This document shows, piece after piece, positions 59,391 through 64,000 of a stretch of 64,000 bases of DNA (position 1 is its first letter; every line of letters begins with the position of its first letter). The stretch covers positions 3,419,001 through 3,483,000 of the forward strand of contig NZ_CP121354.1 of NCBI RefSeq assembly GCF_029674545.1. The letters are read 5' to 3'. The stretch is from Mesorhizobium sp. WSM4904. Its GTDB lineage: Bacteria > Pseudomonadota > Alphaproteobacteria > Rhizobiales > Rhizobiaceae. The notes beneath the pieces were generated by a model that was not told the origin of the DNA, searched no databases, and saw nothing but the letters and a program-made list of their open reading frames with translations. A program made the translations under genes and the position numbers.

Positions 59391-60263
59391 TCAGCGCTTG
59401 AGGTGGATCGTCACCCAGCCCTCGCGATGCAAGGTGCGGACGTGGCGGAAGCTCTGGCCGACATAGGCCGAGATTACCGCATCGCGCTGGCGGTCGAGGA
59501 TGCCCGACAGCACCAGCGACCCGCCCAGCTTGACGTGCCTTGCCATCTCGGGAGCCAGCCGCATCAGCGGCCGCGCCAGTATATTGGCGGCGATCAGGTC
59601 GAAGGGCGCGCGCCTGGCGAAGATCGGGTGATGGAAGCCAGGCGCCGCCACCGTCTCGACCAGCGCCTTGACATGATTGAGGCGCGCATTGGCGGCGGCG
59701 ACGCGAACCGCGACCGGGTCGATGTCGGTCGCCAGCACGGGGATATGCGCGAGCTTCGCCAGCGCTATCGCCAGCACGGCACTGCCGGTGCCGAGATCGA
59801 GCGCGTTGCGCGGCCGTTCGCGCAGCACCACCTGCTCCAGCATTTCGAGGCAGCCGGCGGTTGTGCCGTGATGGCCGGTGCCGAAGGCAAGGCCCGCCTC
59901 GATCTCGATAGCGAGATCGCTGCTGTGGCGCTTGCCGCGATCATGCGCGCCGTGGACGAAGAAACGTCCGGCGCGGACCGGCTTCAATCCTTCGAGCGAG
60001 CGCGCCACCCAGTCGATGTCGGGGAGCGTTTCGCGTTCGACCTGCTTCGGCAGGGCGAGTCCAGCGAGGATGTCGTTGATCCGGGCTTCGACGGCATCGA
60101 CATCGCCATCGGCATAAAGCGACACTTCATGGATGTCGTTGGCCTCGTCGACCTCCAGCACGGCGAGCGGCAAGCCGTCATCCTCGAAAGCAGCGTCGAG
60201 CGCCGCGAAGATGCGGTCGGCCTCGGCCTTGCCCGCGGTGAAATGGAGCCTGGTCTGCCCCAT
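59391..60263 (-). CDS. prmA: Ribosomal protein L11 methyltransferase PrmA
   Basis: This 290-residue SAM-dependent methyltransferase trimethylates L11. The N-terminal L11-recognition domain is at about 1-110. The catalytic domain has [18 protein letters not shown], motif [31 protein letters not shown] and the NILARPL motif (NPPY-like). The length fits the family (293 in E. coli). It lies in the same direction as the SCO gene, behind it. Confidence 0.93.
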   Translation of the reverse strand: MGQTRLHFTAGKAEADRIFAALDAAFEDDGLPLAVLEVDEANDIHEVSLYADGDVDAVEARINDILAGLALPKQVERETLPDIDWVARSLEGLKPVRAGRFFVHGAHDRGKRHSSDLAIEIEAGLAFGTGHHGTTAGCLEMLEQVVLRERPRNALDLGTGSAVLAIALAKLAHIPVLATDIDPVAVRVAAANARLNHVKALVETVAAPGFHHPIFARRAPFDLIAANILARPLMRLAPEMARHVKLGGSLVLSGILDRQRDAVISAYVGQSFRHVRTLHREGWVTIHLKR

Positions 60264-60280
60264 CAGGGCGACTCATGTTC

Positions 60281-60349
60281 GAGCATGATCATTTTCGAGA
60301 ACCGGTTCCCACTTCTTGCTACGCCGACCTTCGGTTCGGGATCATGCCT
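60281..60349 (-). repeat. Dispersed palindromic repeat, copy 7 (short type)
   Basis: GAGCATGATCATTTTCGAGAACC-GGTTCCCACTTCTTG ... GGTTCGGGATCATGC. It shares the ACCGGTTCCCACTT core with copy 4. The TGA stop of the SCO gene (60342-60344) is inside its GATCATGC end. Confidence 0.6.
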
Positions 60350-60926
60350 GGCCGCCCGCCGCAAGCCGCTTCAGCTTGGCAATCGCGGTGTCGGCGCTTT
60401 CGCCATAGGCGATGGTGCCGGCGAACTCGCCCTTGGCGTTGAGCAGCAGAACCGAGGCCGTGTGGTCCATCGTGTAGTCGCCGTCGCCGGTGTCGACCTT
60501 CCTCCAGTAGATGCCGAAGGCCTTTGCCATGGCGTGCACCTTGTCCGGATCGCCGGTGATGCCGGTGATGCGGTCGGAGAAATTGCTGACGTAGGAATTC
60601 ATGATCTCCGGCGTGTCGCGCTCAGGATCCACCGTGACGAAGTAGGCGTTGAGGTTCTTGCCGTCGTCGCCCATCGTCTTCAGCCAGCCGGCCAGTTCGA
60701 AGAGCGTGGTAGGGCAGACTTCCGGGCAGTGGGTGAAGCCGAAGAAGACGACGCTCGGATGACCCCGGAACGCGGCCTCGGTGATCGGCGCTTTCTTCTG
60801 GTCGATCAACGTGAACGGCGCGCCGTACGGCTCGCCGCCGTAGTGGCCGCGGTACCAGTCGAAGGTGAGCCAGCCGATGCCCGCCGCCATCAGGACGAGA
60901 ATGCCGACCAGGATTGAGCGCATCAT
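60342..60926 (-). CDS. SCO1/SenC-family copper protein
   Basis: This 194-residue thioredoxin-fold protein has an N-terminal membrane anchor (MRSILVGILVLMAAGIGWLTF). The periplasmic domain has the copper-binding CxxxC in FGFTHCPEVCPTTLFEL and the third ligand His in DYTMDHTASVLLL. SCO proteins deliver copper to, or reduce, the CuA centre of cytochrome c oxidase. No oxidase gene is adjacent. The stop codon is supplied by a dispersed repeat. Confidence 0.92.
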   Translation of the reverse strand: MMRSILVGILVLMAAGIGWLTFDWYRGHYGGEPYGAPFTLIDQKKAPITEAAFRGHPSVVFFGFTHCPEVCPTTLFELAGWLKTMGDDGKNLNAYFVTVDPERDTPEIMNSYVSNFSDRITGITGDPDKVHAMAKAFGIYWRKVDTGDGDYTMDHTASVLLLNAKGEFAGTIAYGESADTAIAKLKRLAAGGQA

Positions 60927-61149
60927 CAGAAATTATCCGTCGTGATTGCCATGGCGTGCCGGATCGGGCGCGGGCCTGTTTCGACAGACAGTTCTAGCGG
61001 TTCGTCGCCACGGGCGCAAAGATGTCGCGTTGCCGCAACCGTGACGACCCGAATGGTGCACGAGGCCCAGCGCCGTGATCGAACGGCTTGCAAATGCCTC
61101 GGTCTTATCCCACCTGACATCGGCTAAACGCGAACCCGAGGAGGTCTCC

Positions 61150-61635
61150 TTGCGAAAACTGATCGGCTTATTCGCCGCATGTCTTGCCCTGAGCGCCGGC
61201 GCAGCGGTGGCGGACGAAGTCGGCAAAGTCGGCGTCGACTGGGTCGGCAACGACATCATGATCGACGCGATCAAGGACCCGAAAGTCGACGGCGTCACCT
61301 GCCATGTCGCCTATTTCGACCGCAGCATCATCGATCGATTGCACAAGGGCAATTGGTTCGAAGACCCGTCGGATTCGTCGATCTCATGCCGCCAGACCGG
61401 GCCGATCACCGTCGGCGACATCGACATGAGCGAAGGCGGCGAGGAGGTGTTCAAGCAGGGCCTCAGCCTGATCTGGAAGAAGCAGGTGGTGAACCGCATC
61501 TACGACAGGAAGAACGAGACGCTGATCTATCTGTCGCATTCGCGTCAGGTGCAGAACGGTTCGGCGAAGATGTCGGTCACCACCGTGCCTCTCTATGGCC
61601 AGAACGTCGTGTGGACGAAGGGCAAGCCGCAATAG
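61150..61635 (+). CDS. CreA-family exported protein
   Basis: This 161-residue exported protein has signal peptide LRKLIGLFAACLALSAGAAVA. Mature residues include VGVDWVGNDIMIDAIKDPKVDGVTCHV, ISCRQTGPI and KQVVNRIYDRKNETLIYLSHS, the pattern of the CreA family (periplasmic, function unknown). Two cysteines could form a disulfide. The start is TTG 61150, because AGGAGG lies 5 bases before it and the signal peptide starts there. The frame is open to 61075 without another good site. Confidence 0.85.
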   Translation: MRKLIGLFAACLALSAGAAVADEVGKVGVDWVGNDIMIDAIKDPKVDGVTCHVAYFDRSIIDRLHKGNWFEDPSDSSISCRQTGPITVGDIDMSEGGEEVFKQGLSLIWKKQVVNRIYDRKNETLIYLSHSRQVQNGSAKMSVTTVPLYGQNVVWTKGKPQ

Positions 61636-61687
61636 GCTCCGACTGCTCCCGCTTGCGGGACCAATCGCTCGGGCGTAAAGCCGCGCC

Positions 61688-62329
61688 ATGGACCGCCCCG
61701 AACACCTCGTCCTGAAAGACCCTGAACCGCGCATCCATCCGACGGCGGAGCTGAAGGGATGCAAGCTCGGTCGCTATGCCTCGATCGGCGAGCGGGTGAT
61801 CCTGCGCGAGGTGACTGTCGGCGACTTTTCCTATTTCGAGCGCCACTCGGAAGCGATCTACACGACGATCGGCAAGTTCTGCTCGATCGCCGCCAACAGC
61901 CGCATCAACGCGCTCGAGCACCCGATCGAGCGGCTGACCCAGCACAAGGTCAGCTACCGGCCGAACGAGTATTTCCGCTGGCTCGGCGTCGATGCGGCGT
62001 TCCGCGAGCGGCGGCAGGCGAGGTCGGTCAGCATCGGCCACGATGTCTGGATCGGCCACGGCGCCGTGATCATGCCTGGCGTGACGATCGGCAACGGTGC
62101 CGTCATCGGTGCTAACGCCGTGGTGACGCATGACGTGCCGCCTTACGCGATCGTCGCCGGCGTTCCGGCCAAACCCCTGCGTCAGCGGTTCGCCGCCGAC
62201 GTTGCGGTACGCATCGAGAGCCTCGCCTGGTGGGACTGGGCGCCAGAAAGACTCGCCAGGGCGATCCCGGACATGCAGTCGTTGCCGATCGAGGCCTTCC
62301 TCGATCGTTGGGAAGACGAAGCCTCCTGA
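61688..62329 (+). CDS. Left-handed beta-helix acyltransferase (xenobiotic acetyltransferase type)
   Basis: This 213-residue trimeric hexapeptide-repeat enzyme has LGRYASIGERVILREVTVGDFSY, then IYTTIGKFCSIAANSRINALEHP, and a later block IGHDVWIGHGAVIMPGVTIGNGAVIGANAVVTHDVPPYAIVAGVPAKPL. A His in the loop (HDVWIGH) is the usual catalytic base. The pattern closely resembles the acetyltransferase-like protein found in alphaproteobacterial phosphonate (phn) operons, but no phn gene is in view. The acceptor substrate is unknown. Confidence 0.87.
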   Translation: MDRPEHLVLKDPEPRIHPTAELKGCKLGRYASIGERVILREVTVGDFSYFERHSEAIYTTIGKFCSIAANSRINALEHPIERLTQHKVSYRPNEYFRWLGVDAAFRERRQARSVSIGHDVWIGHGAVIMPGVTIGNGAVIGANAVVTHDVPPYAIVAGVPAKPLRQRFAADVAVRIESLAWWDWAPERLARAIPDMQSLPIEAFLDRWEDEAS

Positions 62330-62633
62330 TCCGTCACGATTTCAGGAATCAGTGCCCCTTCCGCCATGCGGGGGTGGCGCGGCGGAAGGGGCTGGAGGTA
62401 AACCCGCTGTGAAGCGGAGCAGCAGGCTTCTTCACCTGCACCGAAACTATCGCAACAAACCCATAAGGTGGTTTTTCCTGAAGCTGCCCTTTTGGCGTGT
62501 GCTCAATTGTACAGGATACAGTCGCAAAAATACTGCCGGCAGGGAACCGGGAGCGGCTGCCGCCTGTTTTTGATCAGGATCTGTATTCAGCCCTCGGCCG
62601 AATCCAGAACGCTTGGCCATTCAAGGATTTTCG
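62330..62633. other. 304-bp gap with a long hairpin
   Basis: GCCCCTTCCGCC (62354-62365) pairs exactly with GGCGGAAGGGGC (62381-62392) over a 15-base loop, 25 bp after the acyltransferase stop. No T run follows. The rest of the gap shows no gene and only an AT-richer stretch near 62440-62535 that may hold the promoter of the next gene. Confidence 0.55.
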
Positions 62634-63062
62634 ATGATTGAAAAGTTTTTCACCAGGATCGCCAATGCCGTGGCGCATCTCGCGGGGATGCCGCCGACAT
62701 TTGCCTTGTGCGGGTTGGTCATTGTCGTTTGGGCTTTGAGCGGACCGGTCTTCGGCTTTTCGGATACTTGGCAGCTGGTCATCAACACCGGGACGACGAT
62801 CGTCACCTTTCTGATGGTGTTCCTCATCCAAAACACGCAGAACCGCGATAGCGCCGCGATCCAGACCAAGCTCGACGAGCTGATCCGCGTCAGCCGCGCT
62901 CATAACACCTTCATTGGCATCGAGCATCTGACCGAATCCGAGGTCGAGGAGATCCGCGAAAAATGCGAAAAAGCCGCAAAGCGGCATGACCGGGAGGTTG
63001 CCGCCGTGACCGTCAAGAAGGCCGCCGGGCAAAAGCACGCCCCCAAAAAACACGCCGCTTGA
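62634..63062 (+). CDS. Low-affinity iron permease family protein
   Basis: This 142-residue membrane protein has two hydrophobic segments (FALCGLVIVVWALSGPVFGF; INTGTTIVTFLMVFLIQNTQNRDSAAIQTKLDELI). The second is the hallmark of the low-affinity Fe/Cu permease (Iron_permease) family. A charged, Lys-rich cytoplasmic tail with a helical segment (SEVEEIREKCEKAAKRHD) follows. Transport activity of bacterial members is not well proven. ATG 62634 is preferred. An in-frame upstream start at 62613 would add seven residues. Confidence 0.85.
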   Translation: MIEKFFTRIANAVAHLAGMPPTFALCGLVIVVWALSGPVFGFSDTWQLVINTGTTIVTFLMVFLIQNTQNRDSAAIQTKLDELIRVSRAHNTFIGIEHLTESEVEEIREKCEKAAKRHDREVAAVTVKKAAGQKHAPKKHAA

Positions 63063-63101
63063 GCGCCGCCTTATCGTTCGGGATGCGGCTCGTTCGGTGG
63101 C

Positions 63102-63968
63102 TCAGCCGTCCATAAAGGCCGCGAACGCATCCTTGTGATCGGGATGCCAGCGCGACAGGGCAGGGCGGTTTTCGATGATGTCGCCAATCGCCCAGGCCAT
63201 GCGCTTTTCATCCGTGGGCCGCGCAACCTCGTTGTCCGGGCAAAGGATGTAGAAGTCGCCCTGCTTGAGCGACGCCAGCATGAAATCGATCACCTGCTCG
63301 CCCGTCCAGGCGCCGGCCGGCTTTTCCGTCGCGCCCTCGGTCAAGCCGGTATAGGTGAAGCCCGGGATGAGCAAATGCGCGGAAACCTTTGCTCCGGGTT
63401 CGTTGCGCAGCGCATGGGCCAGGCCTTCGGTGAATGTCTTCACGCCAGCCTTGGAGACGTTGTAGGCGAGATTGCCGGGCGGCGTCGTGATGCCCTGCTT
63501 GGAGCCTGTATTGATGATCAGGCTAGGCTTGTCCCCGGCCAGCATGCGCGGCGCGAAGGCCTCGACGCCGTGCACGACGCCCCAGAAATTGATGTCCAGC
63601 AGCCGCTTCCAGGCGTCGCGGTTTTCCCACGGCTTGCCCGGATTGTTGCCGACGCCGGCATTGTTCATCAGGACCGAGACGGCGCCGAATGCACCGTAAG
63701 CGAGTTCGGCCAGGCGGTCGACCTCGTCGGCCTTCGAGACGTCGGTTGGAATTGGGAGAACGGCATCGTCCCCGGCAATGTCGGCGACCGCCTGCCGGGC
63801 CTGGTCGAGGCGCACGCCGCCGATATCGGCAATGACCGTCTTCATGCCCATGGCCGCAAATCGTTTCACGGCGGCAAGGCCGATGCCGCTCGCGCCGCCG
63901 GTGACGACGGCGACATTGCCGGAAGCGAAAGCGGGCAGGGCGGTCTGGATTTCGGCGTCGCTGGTCAT
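63102..63968 (-). CDS. SDR-family oxidoreductase
   Basis: This 288-residue short-chain dehydrogenase has VVTGGASGIGLAAVKRF near residue 22, NNAG in LMNNAGVGN, a catalytic Ser in INTGSKQG and Tyr/Lys in AYNVSKAG. It has an extended substrate region (TYTGLTEGATEKPAGAWTGEQVIDFML) and C-terminal tail, longer than classical 250-residue members. The substrate is unknown. It starts 32 bp before the window's right edge. Confidence 0.88.
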   Translation of the reverse strand: MTSDAEIQTALPAFASGNVAVVTGGASGIGLAAVKRFAAMGMKTVIADIGGVRLDQARQAVADIAGDDAVLPIPTDVSKADEVDRLAELAYGAFGAVSVLMNNAGVGNNPGKPWENRDAWKRLLDINFWGVVHGVEAFAPRMLAGDKPSLIINTGSKQGITTPPGNLAYNVSKAGVKTFTEGLAHALRNEPGAKVSAHLLIPGFTYTGLTEGATEKPAGAWTGEQVIDFMLASLKQGDFYILCPDNEVARPTDEKRMAWAIGDIIENRPALSRWHPDHKDAFAAFMDG

Positions 63969-64000
63969 GGTCGATGTCCTTGTTCCGGGTCGAGCCGAAC

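Noticed and set aside
60926..61120. 64-codon minus-strand frame upstream of the SCO gene
   Set aside because: There is no ribosome site and no recognisable protein features. It probably represents the leader of the SCO gene.

Overview
The window looks like a chromosomal segment of a Mesorhizobium-type alphaproteobacterium (Hyphomicrobiales). The evidence is the high GC content, the tightly packed genes with many 4-bp start/stop overlaps, an unbroken alphaproteobacterial dcw (division and cell wall) cluster, betaine-lipid genes btaAB with a Pho box, and dispersed palindromic repeats of a kind I know from Mesorhizobium. There is no phage, plasmid or CRISPR signature and no tRNA. One structural RNA, RNase P RNA, is present. 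The first gene is cut by the left edge.

Left third (1-20.5 kb): mixed housekeeping and accessory metabolism. It holds ettA (partial), tam, a FabH-like ketosynthase, an ICMT-type membrane methyltransferase, a divergent TetR / tautomerase-VOC pair, a MOSC protein, a fold-IV aminotransferase that resembles (R)-amine transaminases, a DUF2293-trmO pair, and an ArsR-methyltransferase fusion regulator coupled to metF. After these come a 28-residue membrane micropeptide gene, an EamA exporter, a group III PLP decarboxylase, a divergent SDR/LysR pair, three envelope hydrolases (MltB type, GH25 lipoprotein, class C serine hydrolase) and the Pho-box-controlled btaAB operon for the phosphorus-free membrane lipid DGTS.

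Middle (20.5-30 kb): a fused HyuA-HyuB hydantoinase/oxoprolinase carries an in-frame copy of a palindromic repeat. It is followed by a small lipoprotein, a TerB-J-domain protein overlapping an AmiD-type amidase, a soluble lytic transglycosylase, rnpB, a parDE toxin-antitoxin pair with a perfect 19-bp operator candidate, and a Cys/Met-metabolism PLP enzyme.

Right-centre (30-55 kb): mraZ-rsmH-ftsL-ftsI-murE-murF-mraY-murD-ftsW-murG-murC-murB-ddl-ftsQ-ftsA-ftsZ-lpxC-bamD-recN-ligA, all on the plus strand. These genes make the cytoplasmic and lipid-linked peptidoglycan precursors (murE to murC, mraY, murG, ddl), build the divisome (ftsL/I/W/Q/A/Z), start lipid A synthesis (lpxC) and insert outer membrane proteins (bamD). 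The murB-ddl gap holds an unusually dense group of GANTC (CcrM methylation) sites, and the ftsZ-lpxC gap holds a perfect 13-bp hairpin.

Right end (55-64 kb): a DUF2461 protein, azlCD, an M24 aminopeptidase P, prmA, a SCO copper protein, a CreA-family exported protein, a hexapeptide acyltransferase, a low-affinity iron permease-family protein and an SDR. About seven copies of a roughly 100-bp dispersed repeat occur in the window, and several coincide with the stop codons of neighbouring genes.
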